Origin: Pseudoalteromonas sp. T1lg23B
GTDB lineage: Bacteria; Pseudomonadota; Gammaproteobacteria; Enterobacterales; Alteromonadaceae
Direction: 5' to 3'
NCBI RefSeq assembly: GCF_002964665.1
Contig: NZ_PQBZ01000013.1
Span: forward strand, 1-64,000
DNA length: 64,000 nt
Below, piece by piece: positions 19,938 to 27,955 of this stretch (position 1 is its first letter; each line of letters begins with the position of its first letter). The position numbers and the translations under genes were made by a program. Below the pieces are notes generated by a model, which was given only the letters and a program-made list of their open reading frames with translations, did no database searches and was not told the origin of the DNA.

Positions 19938-20621
19938 ATGGCACGCGGTGTAAACAAAGTTATTTTGGTTGGTAATCTAGGACAAGATCCAGAAGTACGC
20001 TATATGCCAAACGGCAATGGTGTTGCGAATATCAGTATTGCCACTACAGACAGCTGGAAAGATAAAAACACAGGCCAGTTGCAAGAACGCACCGAGTGGC
20101 ACCGTGTGGTGTTATTTGGCAAGCTAGCAGAAGTTGCAGGTGAATATTTACGTAAAGGCTCGCAAGTATACATTGAAGGCCGTCTACAAACACGTAAATG
20201 GACAGACCAAAGTGGCCAAGAAAAATATACGACAGAAATTGTGGTAGATATGGGTGGTCAAATGCAAATGTTAGGCGGCCGTAACGAGCAGCAAGGCAGT
20301 GCTCCATATCAAGGTGGTCAGCAGCAAAGCAATTATGGCCAGCAGCAGTATGCAAGCCAAGCACCACAGCAGCAACAATACTCACAGCCTGCACAGAGTC
20401 AGCAAAGTCAGCAGCAAAGTCAGGGTCACTCTCAGCAAGGTGGTTATGCGCCACAGCAACAGAGTAATACGCATCAAAGTGGTGGTTTTGCGCCACAGCA
20501 ACCGTCACAACAAAGTGCACCACAACAACAAGGTGGCTTTGCACCTAAACCTGCGCAATCAGGTGGTGCGTCTAATCCAATGGAACCGCCAATTGATTTT
20601 GACGACGATATTCCGTTCTAG
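19938..20621 (+). CDS. ssb: Single-stranded DNA-binding protein
   Basis: 227 residues. The N-terminal OB fold (about 1-110) begins [19 protein letters not shown] and carries the usual ERTEWHRVV strand. A long linker (about 118-205) is very rich in Gln, Gly and Ser. The acidic tail ends DFDDDIPF, the tip that docks partner proteins such as RecQ, PriA and Exo I. It is longer than E. coli SSB (178), entirely because of the linker. A strong GAGGAGAGGG ribosome site precedes the ATG, and an intrinsic terminator follows. Confidence 0.96.
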   Translation: MARGVNKVILVGNLGQDPEVRYMPNGNGVANISIATTDSWKDKNTGQLQERTEWHRVVLFGKLAEVAGEYLRKGSQVYIEGRLQTRKWTDQSGQEKYTTEIVVDMGGQMQMLGGRNEQQGSAPYQGGQQQSNYGQQQYASQAPQQQQYSQPAQSQQSQQQSQGHSQQGGYAPQQQSNTHQSGGFAPQQPSQQSAPQQQGGFAPKPAQSGGASNPMEPPIDFDDDIPF

Positions 20622-20678
20622 GTCCTGTATTTTTTAAAAGTGTCAATATAAACGCTTTAAAAGCAGAAAATAACCCTG

Positions 20679-20706
20679 AGCCCAGCAAAAATGCTGGGCT
20701 TTTTTA
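20679..20706 (+). terminator. Rho-independent terminator of ssb
   Basis: A perfect 9-bp stem AGCCCAGCA / TGCTGGGCT (20679-20687 with 20692-20700), a 4-base A loop and a TTTTTT run directly after. It lies 58 bases past the ssb stop. Confidence 0.92.
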
Positions 20707-20842
20707 TTTTTACACTTTAGCTTCTTAAAAATTTGTGCAAAAAGTTTTGCTGTATTTTAAAAGTGTAAATTTAGCGCTTCTATTCTTTCACCTTCATTAA
20801 TAAATTTCCTCTTAGTCTACACAACTTTATCCACCCCTTTAA

Positions 20843-20867
20843 TGAATCGACCAGTCTTTACTAGACA
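20843..20867 (+). repeat. Left terminal inverted repeat of the IS3-family element
   Basis: 25 bp beginning TGAATCGACCAGTCTT, the inverted partner of 22047-22071 with two mismatches. The orfB stop lies within its inner edge. Confidence 0.9.
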
Positions 20868-21688
20868 GATCTTTGCTTGAATTCTTCTAACTTTTCATAA
20901 GCCAGTGGAGGCATATTATTCGCCTCACCATGCTTGCGTCTAGAGTTATAAAACATTTCGATATAATCGAATATGTCAGATCTTGCATGTTCACGTGTTA
21001 CGTATATTTTTCTCTTCACCCGCTCTCGTTTCAGTAGCTGGAAGAAGCTCTCTGCAACCGCATTATCGTGGCAGTTTCCTCGACGGCTCATACTAGCTTT
21101 TAGATTGTGCTCTGTTAAGAAGTCACTCCACTCATAACCTGTAAATTGACTACCTTGATCTGAGTGTATAAGCACCTGTTTCTTTGGCTTTCGTCGCCAT
21201 ACGGCAGCTAGAAGTGCTTGAGTAACGAGTTCTGATCCCATGCGAGAACTCATCGACCAACCAACAACAGCGCGGGAGTATAGGTCTAAGACGACCGCAA
21301 GGTAGAGCCAGCCTTCGTGGGTTCGAATGTAGGTAATGTCTGTTACCCAGTACCTATTCGGTGTAGTAACAGTAAACTGCCTATCTAGCACGTTATCTGC
21401 GACAACCGCTGGTTTGCCGCTGTAATGTCCTTTGTGTTTTCTATAACCGACTTGTGCCTTCATACCTTCTAGCTTCATCAGCTTGGCTACACGATGCTTG
21501 CTGCAAGCCTCACCTAAATCTTTAAGGTCACTGGTTACTTTTCTATACCCGTAGACACAGCCACTTTCTAGCCAAGAATGTTTAATTAACCCCGTCAGGC
21601 GCTCGTCTTCCATCTGCCGTTTTGATTTCGGTTTTTCCATCCATGTATAGAAGCCGCTTCGTTGTATCGACAACACCTCACACATCAA
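20861..21688 (-). CDS. IS3-family transposase OrfB (DDE integrase core)
   Basis: 275 residues counted from an internal ATG. It has an N-terminal HTH_21-type region (YGYRKVTSDL) and then the rve integrase core with the DDE triad: Asp in WVTDITYI, Asp in HSDQGSQF and Glu in AESFFQLLK. The spacing and the following KR pair are typical of IS3. The orfB frame is open upstream to the end of orfA. Translation normally comes from a -1 frameshift in orfA, and the A-rich stretch at 21731-21739 (read on the minus strand) is the likely slip site. The fused OrfAB would be the active transposase. Confidence 0.93.
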   Translation of the reverse strand: MMCEVLSIQRSGFYTWMEKPKSKRQMEDERLTGLIKHSWLESGCVYGYRKVTSDLKDLGEACSKHRVAKLMKLEGMKAQVGYRKHKGHYSGKPAVVADNVLDRQFTVTTPNRYWVTDITYIRTHEGWLYLAVVLDLYSRAVVGWSMSSRMGSELVTQALLAAVWRRKPKKQVLIHSDQGSQFTGYEWSDFLTEHNLKASMSRRGNCHDNAVAESFFQLLKRERVKRKIYVTREHARSDIFDYIEMFYNSRRKHGEANNMPPLAYEKLEEFKQRSV

Positions 21689-21717
21689 TTTTGTTGGATA
21701 ATTCTTGAGCCTAGCTT

Positions 21718-22008
21718 TTATGAACGCGTATTTTTCTTTGACTCGCCCGCGAAAAATACGGTTGCTTCCTTTAGAATGTCACGTTCCGTTGTCACGCGTT
21801 TAAGCTCTTTCTCTAGCTGCTTAATTTGATCGGTTTGCTCTTTAGACTGAACATGCTCTTCACTATCAGGGCCATACACCTTTATCCAGTTATAAAGCGA
21901 GCTGCTGGTGACTCCCAGCCTCTCAGAGACGCTTGCCACCGAATAGCCGTGCTCAGTAACTTGTTTCACCGCTTGTATTTTAAATTCTTCTGTAAATCGC
22001 TGAGACAT
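21718..22008 (-). CDS. IS3-family OrfA (transposase HTH subunit)
   Basis: 96 residues. The HTH_Tnp_1 domain (about 1-50) contains EFKIQAVKQVTEHGYSVASV and SSLYNWIKVYG, followed by a leucine/glutamate-rich coiled coil (about 60-85, IKQLEKELKRVTTERDIL) used for dimerisation and for the frameshifted OrfAB fusion. The C terminus ends just past the A-rich slip region. A GGAGAA site lies just before the ATG. Confidence 0.92.
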   Translation of the reverse strand: MSQRFTEEFKIQAVKQVTEHGYSVASVSERLGVTSSSLYNWIKVYGPDSEEHVQSKEQTDQIKQLEKELKRVTTERDILKEATVFFAGESKKNTRS

Positions 22009-22046
22009 TTTTTCTCCTTAGTACACATAATTATAAAGCAATTAAG

Positions 22047-22071
22047 TGTCTAGAGAAGACTGGTCGATTCA
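22047..22071 (-). repeat. Right terminal inverted repeat of the IS3-family element
   Basis: 25 bp ending GGTCGATTCA, the partner of 20843-20867. Its outer TGA, read on the minus strand, supplies the stop codon of the gene cut by the insertion. Confidence 0.9.
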
Positions 22072-22281
22072 AGCATCAGTATCTTGCTCAATAGAAATAA
22101 AACCTTCTACTAATGCGTCAATGTCTAACTTTGGCGGCGAAGAGGTATTTAAATTGGCACAATTGGTTTGTCTGAGTTTATTTTGGCTTCTTTTTCTTGA
22201 TGTAAAAACGTCAACACCAGGGTTCGTAAGTGAGCCAGTTTTAAATGGGTTTACGCGTTGTGGTTTTCTCTCTTTTGACAT
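22069..22281 (-). pseudogene. 5' fragment of a gene truncated by the IS3 element
   Basis: A minus-strand reading frame starts at ATG 22281 (GGAT nine bases upstream), runs for about 70 codons and stops on the TGA at the very tip of the IS right end, so only the N-terminal part survives. The residues are hydrophilic and basic, with SKERKPQRVNPFKTGSL at the start and KLDIDALVEGFISIEQ near the break. I do not recognise the family. No remainder is found on the other side of the IS (20706-20842), so the 3' part has been lost. Confidence 0.55.
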
Positions 22282-22355
22282 ATTAAAAATATCCAAAACG
22301 TTTCAAATTTAGGCTAACACAACTATGAGAAAAATCAGTATTTCAACAAGATTAA

Positions 22356-22604
22356 GATCAGAATCAAGGTATAACAGGCAGTCAATATTACAATCAAGGC
22401 TTATTCGTGATCGGAATGAAGCCTTATTTAAATATGCAGATCAGAATCAAGGCATAACAGGCAGTCAATATTACAATCAAGGCTTATTCGTGATCAGAAA
22501 CAAGGTATAACGAGTGACAAATATTAGAACCAAGCCTTCTTCGTGATCAGAATGAAGGCTTATCTAAATACTTAGATCTAATTGAAGCCTTACCTTAATT
22601 TGTC
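22356..22604. repeat. Modular tandem repeat array, 53-bp and 30-bp GATC units
   Basis: Six adjacent modules each begin with GATC. Type A is 53 bp and type B is 30 bp, in the order A (22356-22408), B (22409-22438), A (22439-22491), A-variant (22492-22544), B-variant (22545-22574), B-variant (22575-22604), with another GATC at 22605. The first two A copies are almost identical (GATCAGAATCAAGG then a single T/C difference); later copies are diverged. A 62-codon open frame across the array looks like a repeat artefact. The modules are unlike CRISPR because there is no unique spacer. Confidence 0.8.
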
Positions 22605-22879
22605 GATCATAACACTGCATAGTTTTTGTAAATTTATTTTTAAATGCGAATTAAATTTATAGAACGGTTTACTGCACTAAGTAATTTGAGTTGCTTGTTT
22701 CATGTAGTAGCCTCCTTTTCTGTTGTTTATCAAGGCTACTTTGATCCAAGTGACCTTATAGTCTCTATGATTTAAAAAGATTTTTTACTGCACTAGGGAA
22801 TAGTTAGCGTTAAGATAATGCATCACAACAAAAATGTTGTTGGTAATGACGTATAAAAATTAAATAATGGAAAATAGCA

Positions 22880-24034
22880 ATGGCAAAGGTATCTGCACTT
22901 ACGCAAGGGCTTGTCCCCAACAATGATCACGAGCATGCACTAAACAATTTAATTAACTCTGCTTGGGCAACATCTTTGACAATTAGTGTGGCCTTTGTAA
23001 GGGAAGCTGGTGTATCCAAAATTGAGACAGCTTTGCAAGCAAAACACAATATAACTCAGGTATTTGTTGGCATTTCAAATGGAATAACATCCAAACAGGC
23101 GTTAGCAAAGTTATTAGCTATAGGTATAAATCCATATGTAGTGGATATGGGAACTCAATCTAGTCTTTTTCATCCTAAACTTTATGCTGCGGTAGGTGAA
23201 GAACAAGCTACAGTTATTGCTGGAAGTGCAAACCTGACGGCAAGTGGACTTAGCGATAATGTTGAAGTCAGCTCAAAAGTTGAACTAGACCTGACTGAGC
23301 AAGATGATAGTCAATATGTTTCAATGCTAGTTGACCCGTTTAAAAACTTGATTGGTCGATACCCTCAAAATGTATTTCAGGTAACTACTACTAACCAATT
23401 AGACGATTTGGTAAATGAAGGCAGGTTGGAGGATGAAAGTGTTAAGAATAAAGCGCCTGTTACAGGTAAAAAGTCTCCTGGAGGGCAGTCCGTTGCAACG
23501 CCTGCGTTACCATTACATCGCAGAACGCCTCAGGTTGTGGCGCAACCTGTTCCTGTTCAGGCTGCGCCACCTAACCCACAAAATCCACAAGTTGTTCCTG
23601 CCGCAGGATTGGTTTGGTCCAGTAAAGAATTAACGGAAAGAGATTTATGTATCCCCACGGGCAGTAATACTAATGCAACAGGATCCATGTATTTAAAGAA
23701 AGGTTTACTTGATGGGATTGATCAACGGCACTACTTCAAAGATAGCGTGTTTGCGCGGCTTACATGGACACCTGATGCCAGCCCCAGTAAGAGACACCTG
23801 TTGAGGGCAACAGCCAATTTTGAAATCATCATCAACGGTATTTCAAATGGTAATTACGATTTGCGCTTGACCCATAATTCTAAGACAAACACAAAAACGT
23901 ATGCTCAAAATAATGCAATGACTCAGATACATTGGGGGGATGCTAAAGCTCTTGTTGCCAAGCGAGGACTGTTAGGTAAGCACATGGCGCTTTACCACCT
24001 CGGCGGCAGTAATTACCAGATAGAAATCACTTAA
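22880..24034 (+). CDS. PLD-like nuclease, probable type II restriction endonuclease
   Basis: 384 residues. The N-terminal half (about 1-180) is a phospholipase-D-type nuclease domain with HPKLY and, downstream, GSANLTASGL, the HxK...GSxN half-site seen in metal-independent endonucleases such as BfiI and NgoFVII. A Pro/Gln/Val-rich linker (about 195-245) leads to a C-terminal domain (about 250-384) I cannot name; in this enzyme class that position holds the DNA-recognition domain. It converges on an adenine methyltransferase gene, which fits a restriction-modification pair. A GGAAAA ribosome site lies near the ATG. A general DNA-damage or phage-defence nuclease is the alternative. Confidence 0.72.
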   Translation: MAKVSALTQGLVPNNDHEHALNNLINSAWATSLTISVAFVREAGVSKIETALQAKHNITQVFVGISNGITSKQALAKLLAIGINPYVVDMGTQSSLFHPKLYAAVGEEQATVIAGSANLTASGLSDNVEVSSKVELDLTEQDDSQYVSMLVDPFKNLIGRYPQNVFQVTTTNQLDDLVNEGRLEDESVKNKAPVTGKKSPGGQSVATPALPLHRRTPQVVAQPVPVQAAPPNPQNPQVVPAAGLVWSSKELTERDLCIPTGSNTNATGSMYLKKGLLDGIDQRHYFKDSVFARLTWTPDASPSKRHLLRATANFEIIINGISNGNYDLRLTHNSKTNTKTYAQNNAMTQIHWGDAKALVAKRGLLGKHMALYHLGGSNYQIEIT

Positions 24035-24043
24035 AGGTATTGA

Positions 24044-24070
24044 GAGGCGTTCAGTCATTTTCGACGCCTC
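24044..24070. terminator. Hairpin between convergent nuclease and methyltransferase genes
   Basis: A 7-bp stem GAGGCGT / ACGCCTC (24044-24050 with 24064-24070) and a 13-base loop lie in the 46-bp gap between two converging stop codons, with ATTTT after it on the plus strand. It may serve as a terminator in both directions. Confidence 0.45.
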
Positions 24071-24080
24071 ATTTTCATGA

Positions 24081-25709
24081 CTACTTTCTCTGCCTCCGGT
24101 CTCGGAACCAAGACCAAATCTGTACTAACCTCTCAATGTCTTGCTCAGACAATCCAATATGCTGCAATACACGATAGCCATTTCTGCGCAAAACCTCTTC
24201 CATTGGAAGGGTTCGAATCTCCTCATCAAGGAGCGCTAACTGAGTTTCAACTCCGTTAGGAATGGGTAGCCATAACGTTTCGATTTCAGATGGCACCAAC
24301 TCTAATACACCACCACCATAATACCGCCCATTCAACTCCGCAGAAATTGCGGTGATTGGATTCATGAAACAATACACTAGTGTATCGGGGTCGATATTAC
24401 CCAGAGGCCTTATTCTGTATGCTGTATCTGTGGTGTATGCACTAATCTGGTTGGAAATTAAACGAGGTGCATCATGACAACGCTTAAGCATACCTATAGC
24501 CGTTGCATAGACGGAAGGCACTTTATACCAAGGCTTACGGATTCGACATTTGTAGCGCTTGTGTAGTTCTTCTTGTTCACCTCGAGCGATGTAGTGCTTC
24601 ACGTTTTCAGGATAGGTTTCAAGCTCTTTCTCAAGAAGAAGAAAGTTAGTTGGGTTTCCTGAATCTCTATTGGATTGATGTTGCGCTTCGTCATATATAA
24701 CACCTTTACAATGCTCACTTCGGCCAAACATTGGGTGAACATATTGATGCAACTTATGCTGCCTAACTGTTTCGTCATCAATTAGAAAGAATTTGTTTGC
24801 ACCAGTGACGATACCAACATCGACAGTAGCTATTTCATTGTAGACATGTACTTCATCATGCTGACAAATATTATTATAAAAAACTAAATCATCTGGTGCG
24901 AACAGAGCCTTTGTCCATTTCCCAGCGACCGTTTCTCCATTGATTCCGACGGCGTTTTCGAATAGTTGATTCGGATCAGTCGCCATAAAATCAAAACCGC
25001 GAACACTTTCAATAGCAACACCTTGAGTAGGCTCATGAAAATCCATTTTCTTTTCAGCCATAATTATCACAGCACCTTGAAGTGTTCCTTCAAACCAAAG
25101 CTCCTGAGGATCTATGATGACAACCTTACTGCACTCTGTTCCAAGATATGTGCGCAGTGATTGTGCATGCAGTACATGAACAATTTCAGATGGAATGACC
25201 ATGCCTAGTCGGCCGCCGGGACGCAACAATGATATGGAAGCTAAAATAAAAGGCACCCATGCATTTGTATGTTTAGTAAATTTCAAACCGAGCGTTTGGA
25301 ATACACGCTCTGTGTTTAGCTGAAATTCCTTCTCAAGGAATTGGTAGCGGATAAACGGTGGATTCCCAACGATTGCATCGAAAGGGTGAGCTTGCTCTAA
25401 CAGTGCAATATTTGCCCAATCTAAAAAATCACCTTCATTTACTTGAACTTTATTTAGTCCTGATTTGATTGCTCGCTCTCTAGCTTTTTCAACTTCTACA
25501 TCAAACAATTCGTATGCGGTTACTTGTATGTCTTTATTGAGTGCTTGCTCTGCAATGCATTGTAAGAAAATACCATCCCCACAACTCGGTTCTGCAATAT
25601 GGTCAGGATTAATTGAGCATACCCATTTTGTAACGTAATCTGCCAAAGGTTTTGGTGTATAGTACCCCCCCCTGAGCTTTTGGGTTGTTTGATCTGCTTT
25701 GAACTTCAT
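24081..25709 (-). CDS. N6-adenine DNA methyltransferase (type II, Eco57I/TaqI-like)
   Basis: 542 residues. Motif X-like GGYYTPKPLADYV comes first, then SAM-binding motif I (AEPSCGDGIF, about residue 38) and catalytic motif IV NPPF (about residue 115), the order of gamma-class N6-adenine methylases. The C-terminal half (about 300-540) is likely the target-recognition region, with AYTTDTAYRIRPLG and GGGVLELVPSEIE as recognisable pieces of Eco57I-type enzymes. It would protect host DNA from the neighbouring nuclease(s). Its ATG overlaps the stop of the ribbon-helix-helix gene (ATGA-type overlap), so the two are translationally coupled. The recognition sequence is unknown. Confidence 0.86.
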   Translation of the reverse strand: MKFKADQTTQKLRGGYYTPKPLADYVTKWVCSINPDHIAEPSCGDGIFLQCIAEQALNKDIQVTAYELFDVEVEKARERAIKSGLNKVQVNEGDFLDWANIALLEQAHPFDAIVGNPPFIRYQFLEKEFQLNTERVFQTLGLKFTKHTNAWVPFILASISLLRPGGRLGMVIPSEIVHVLHAQSLRTYLGTECSKVVIIDPQELWFEGTLQGAVIIMAEKKMDFHEPTQGVAIESVRGFDFMATDPNQLFENAVGINGETVAGKWTKALFAPDDLVFYNNICQHDEVHVYNEIATVDVGIVTGANKFFLIDDETVRQHKLHQYVHPMFGRSEHCKGVIYDEAQHQSNRDSGNPTNFLLLEKELETYPENVKHYIARGEQEELHKRYKCRIRKPWYKVPSVYATAIGMLKRCHDAPRLISNQISAYTTDTAYRIRPLGNIDPDTLVYCFMNPITAISAELNGRYYGGGVLELVPSEIETLWLPIPNGVETQLALLDEEIRTLPMEEVLRRNGYRVLQHIGLSEQDIERLVQIWSWFRDRRQRK

Positions 25710-25888
25710 TCTTTGTCACTCCCGAAACTATCCAGCTCAGCTTTGAGTCTCTCTTTTACGTATGATGATGAAGACTCGGTAAACCATTCTTTTAATGTTT
25801 TTTGTTCTAATGCCAATACGGCATAGAGCTTTCGTTTTAAGTCGGGATCTATTTCAAGGACCACTCGGCCCGAATCGCCTTTTGCCAT
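25706..25888 (-). CDS. Ribbon-helix-helix (CopG/Arc-type) small protein
   Basis: 60 residues. RVVLEIDPDLKRKLYAVLALEQKTLKEWF has the beta-strand, helix, helix pattern of RHH DNA-binding proteins. It lies directly upstream of and overlaps the methyltransferase gene. Given the palindromes in the upstream divergent promoter region it is a good candidate for the autoregulator (control protein) of this module. That role is an inference; similar proteins are also annotated as toxin-antitoxin antitoxins. Confidence 0.7.
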   Translation of the reverse strand: MAKGDSGRVVLEIDPDLKRKLYAVLALEQKTLKEWFTESSSSYVKERLKAELDSFGSDKE

Positions 25889-25907
25889 ACATACTCACAA
25901 TACTTTT

Positions 25908-25964
25908 GTACATATGTTGTATATATCACATAACTACATTATGGTACATAAGTTACTTATGTTA
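25908..25964. promoter_or_regulatory. Palindromic operator-like sites in the divergent promoter region
   Basis: The region between the RHH and HNH genes holds a perfect inverted repeat ACATAAGT-T-ACTTATGT (25946-25962) and a self-complementary ACATATGT (25910-25917), plus further ACATA-like pieces between them. Their position between two outward-facing genes suggests a shared operator, perhaps bound by the RHH protein. No clear -35/-10 boxes were assigned. Confidence 0.5.
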
Positions 25965-26037
25965 TTTTTGATGAATCAATCTTTCAAGGGTTACAGAACC
26001 GAATTAATAGGTCATAAAAACAGCTAATGGAGTGCAG

Positions 26038-26931
26038 ATGTCTCGCAAAAAATTTATGGAATCGTATGGAGCCACGAATCGAAACGATCGCTATGGATGG
26101 GCTTTTGTAAATCATGCCGATAAGGTAGTTATTTTTGGTGCTTGGGATGTTCATACCGAACCTGACAGGGCGTTAATAATGTCTACTGACTGGGAGCGAA
26201 ATGAGTCAGGGCGAAAGCAAAATGCTTATGGAGAAGCTATAGAGTACATTAGACTCGTTGAAAATGAGGGTTATGCGTTAAAGACATTCCCTATGATATT
26301 GGGAGAGGAATATGACAAAAAAACAGGAACAACAAGGGCAAAGATAAAAGATTACATTGCAGTTGTCTCAGATATGTCTCTTGAGGTTATAAATGGAGAT
26401 TATTACGCTGTTGGTAATCATGATGTTCGAGTTTCTAGAAAAGCGCCTTCGAACGTTGCTCAAGACGTAACCGACATATTCGACACAATAGTTGAGAAGA
26501 CTGAGCGGGAAAGTATGGTTTTAGCTCGCATCGGTCAAGGTAAGTTTAGGCAAAATGTTATAGACGCTTGGGGTAACGGTGAAAGTTGTGCTCTGACCCT
26601 TACAAATATTCGTGAAATGCTGATCGCATCGCATATAGTTCCTTGGTCGAAATGCAACAGTAATGAACAGCGGCTTGATGGTGCAAACGGGATATTGTTA
26701 TGTGCCCATATTGATAAACTTTTTGACGCGCACTTACTGACTTTTGTTAAACAAGGCTCAAAATTCATTTTGAAACTATCGTCTAAGATTGACCCATCCT
26801 TATTAAAAGGTCTGGGTATAGAGGCCGGTTATGAGTTATGTACCGACCGATTAACCAATCTACACCGAGAACGATTTGAAAATTATATGGCTGAGCATAA
26901 TAGTCTTTTTATGCAAAAGGCTAATAGTTAG
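26038..26931 (+). CDS. HNH endonuclease
   Basis: About 297 residues. The C-terminal half carries an HNH nuclease motif of the HNH_2 type: IASHIVPWSKC (the His of the first strand), then LDGANGILLCAHIDKLFDAHLLTF (the Asn and final His/Asp elements). The N-terminal 150 residues are not recognised and may bind DNA or sense a modification. It is divergent from the RHH-methyltransferase operon, so it may be the restriction partner of that methyltransferase. A GTG at 26032 is in frame, but the ATG at 26038 has GGAG five bases upstream and is preferred. Confidence 0.8.
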   Translation: MSRKKFMESYGATNRNDRYGWAFVNHADKVVIFGAWDVHTEPDRALIMSTDWERNESGRKQNAYGEAIEYIRLVENEGYALKTFPMILGEEYDKKTGTTRAKIKDYIAVVSDMSLEVINGDYYAVGNHDVRVSRKAPSNVAQDVTDIFDTIVEKTERESMVLARIGQGKFRQNVIDAWGNGESCALTLTNIREMLIASHIVPWSKCNSNEQRLDGANGILLCAHIDKLFDAHLLTFVKQGSKFILKLSSKIDPSLLKGLGIEAGYELCTDRLTNLHRERFENYMAEHNSLFMQKANS

Positions 26932-27336
26932 TTTAAATGGTTCGCTCTGTTAAAGGTGAATACTAAGTTTTTGTATAGTAAAACTGGTTTTGAGGCCAAA
27001 TCATCGCTTTGCTACACAAAAATCAAAGTTATTGTTTATTAAAATTGGTTTTTGACTTGGTTTCAAACTCCTGTTTTAGAGGGTTTTCACTCACTCACTC
27101 ACTAGTTTGTGGTGCGTTTTTGCAATTTATTACCGTTCTAAAATGTACTTTAGACATTAAATCTTAAGAATATCTAAAAAGCCCCTGATATCAGGGGCTT
27201 TTTAATGCCTGAATAAACAGCATGCGACAGCACCATAACAAGTCCCCAATATTGAAATTTTAGTGCTTGCCCATATCTCTCATTAAGGTCGTACGCAAAT
27301 ACGTTTTTACAAAATCACTGGTAAACGGAGATCAAA
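26932..27336. other. Intergenic stretch at the right edge of the accessory block
   Basis: No gene is seen. It contains two similar AT-rich stretches (AAAACTGGTTTTGA near 26980 and AAAATTGGTTTTTGA near 27040), a four-copy TCAC microrepeat (27087-27102) and a strong palindromic terminator (27176-27203). It separates the restriction-modification-like genes from the GNAT gene. Confidence 0.5.
27176..27203. terminator. Bidirectional palindromic terminator
   Basis: A perfect 28-bp palindrome: AAAAAGCCCCTGAT followed directly by ATCAGGGGCTTTTT. It gives a GC-rich stem with T tracts on both strands. It lies about 245 bp past the HNH gene stop on the plus strand. Confidence 0.78.
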
Positions 27337-27774
27337 GTGGCTGTATCGCTTCGAGAAATAAGTAAGGATAATTATGAAGCTGTGTGTGATCTCGATGTTA
27401 AACAAGAGCAGGAAGAGTGGGTCGCGTGCAATATGTGGTCAATTGTTGAGTCCAAGTTTAATGATGGCTATGTCACTAGAGCGATATACGCAGACAATGA
27501 GCCCGTTGGCTTTTTTATGTGGGTTAAGGAGTCTTTGCATAAAGTCTCAATCTGGCGTTTTATGGTCGATCAAAATCATCAACAAAAAGGCATTGGGCGA
27601 GTGGCTTTGAAGCTAGCCTTGGACGAGATAAAAGCATGTCCCAGCGTGAAGGAAATTGAAATTTGCTATAAAACCGACAACCCCGTTGCAAAAGATTTTT
27701 ACGCGGGCTTTGGGTTTGTTGAAACAGGTATGGATGATGAGGGGGAAGATATGCTTGCCAGTATCATGCTTTAA
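27337..27774 (+). CDS. GNAT-family N-acetyltransferase
   Basis: 145 residues covering one GNAT domain. The acetyl-CoA pyrophosphate loop is QNHQQKGIGRVALKLAL (the Q/RxxGxG/A motif, about residue 83). The preceding strand WRFMVD and the later FYAGFGFVETG complete motifs A and B. The substrate may be a small molecule or a protein terminus; the closest general match is the spermidine/aminoglycoside-type small GNATs. The start is a GTG with CGGAG six bases upstream. It is monocistronic, with its own terminator. Confidence 0.87.
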   Translation: MAVSLREISKDNYEAVCDLDVKQEQEEWVACNMWSIVESKFNDGYVTRAIYADNEPVGFFMWVKESLHKVSIWRFMVDQNHQQKGIGRVALKLALDEIKACPSVKEIEICYKTDNPVAKDFYAGFGFVETGMDDEGEDMLASIML

Positions 27775-27808
27775 CATTCGATTGTCGGTTCGCTTAAAGC
27801 GAAACAAT

Positions 27809-27845
27809 AAAAAAGCCCTTCACTTCAAGTGAAGGGCTTTTTTAT
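27809..27845 (+). terminator. Rho-independent terminator of the GNAT gene
   Basis: An 11-bp stem GCCCTTCACTT / AAGTGAAGGGC (27815-27825 with 27827-27837) with A tracts before and T tracts after. It should stop transcription on the plus strand and probably the minus strand too. Confidence 0.9.
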
Positions 27846-27955
27846 TTACATCGTATTCTGAGCGGCAAGGGTATAAATATATTCATACCCAATTATGCAT
27901 TATTGTTGTTCATGAATAGCGATTAGTTGTGATAGATAGAATAATTTAGCCGTTT

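Larger units (their letters stand above)
20843..22071 (-). mobile_element. IS3-family insertion sequence (about 1229 bp)
   Basis: A complete IS3-type element with orfA and orfB on the minus strand and 25-bp terminal inverted repeats (20843-20867 and 22047-22071) differing at two positions. The outer ends are TGAATCGACC and GGTCGATTCA, the TG...CA ends normal for IS3. The flanks (TTTAA on the left, AGCAT on the right) show no 3- to 5-bp target duplication, and the right end cuts a small gene, so an adjacent deletion probably followed insertion. The two-ORF, -1 frameshift design looks intact, so the element may be active. Confidence 0.93.

Noticed and set aside
20044..20544. 166-codon minus-strand frame inside ssb
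   Set aside because: It is antisense to the Gln-rich linker of SSB, whose repetitive codons keep the opposite frame open. No independent evidence.
22046..22312. Plus-strand frame running out of the IS right end
   Set aside because: It starts inside the IS border and is antisense to the more plausible truncated gene.
22325..22510. 62-codon frame across the GATC repeat array
   Set aside because: Its sequence is just the translated repeat, with no ribosome site. It is treated as an artefact.
22356..22604. CRISPR array
   Set aside because: The modules are adjacent without unique spacers, come in two lengths, and no cas genes are nearby.
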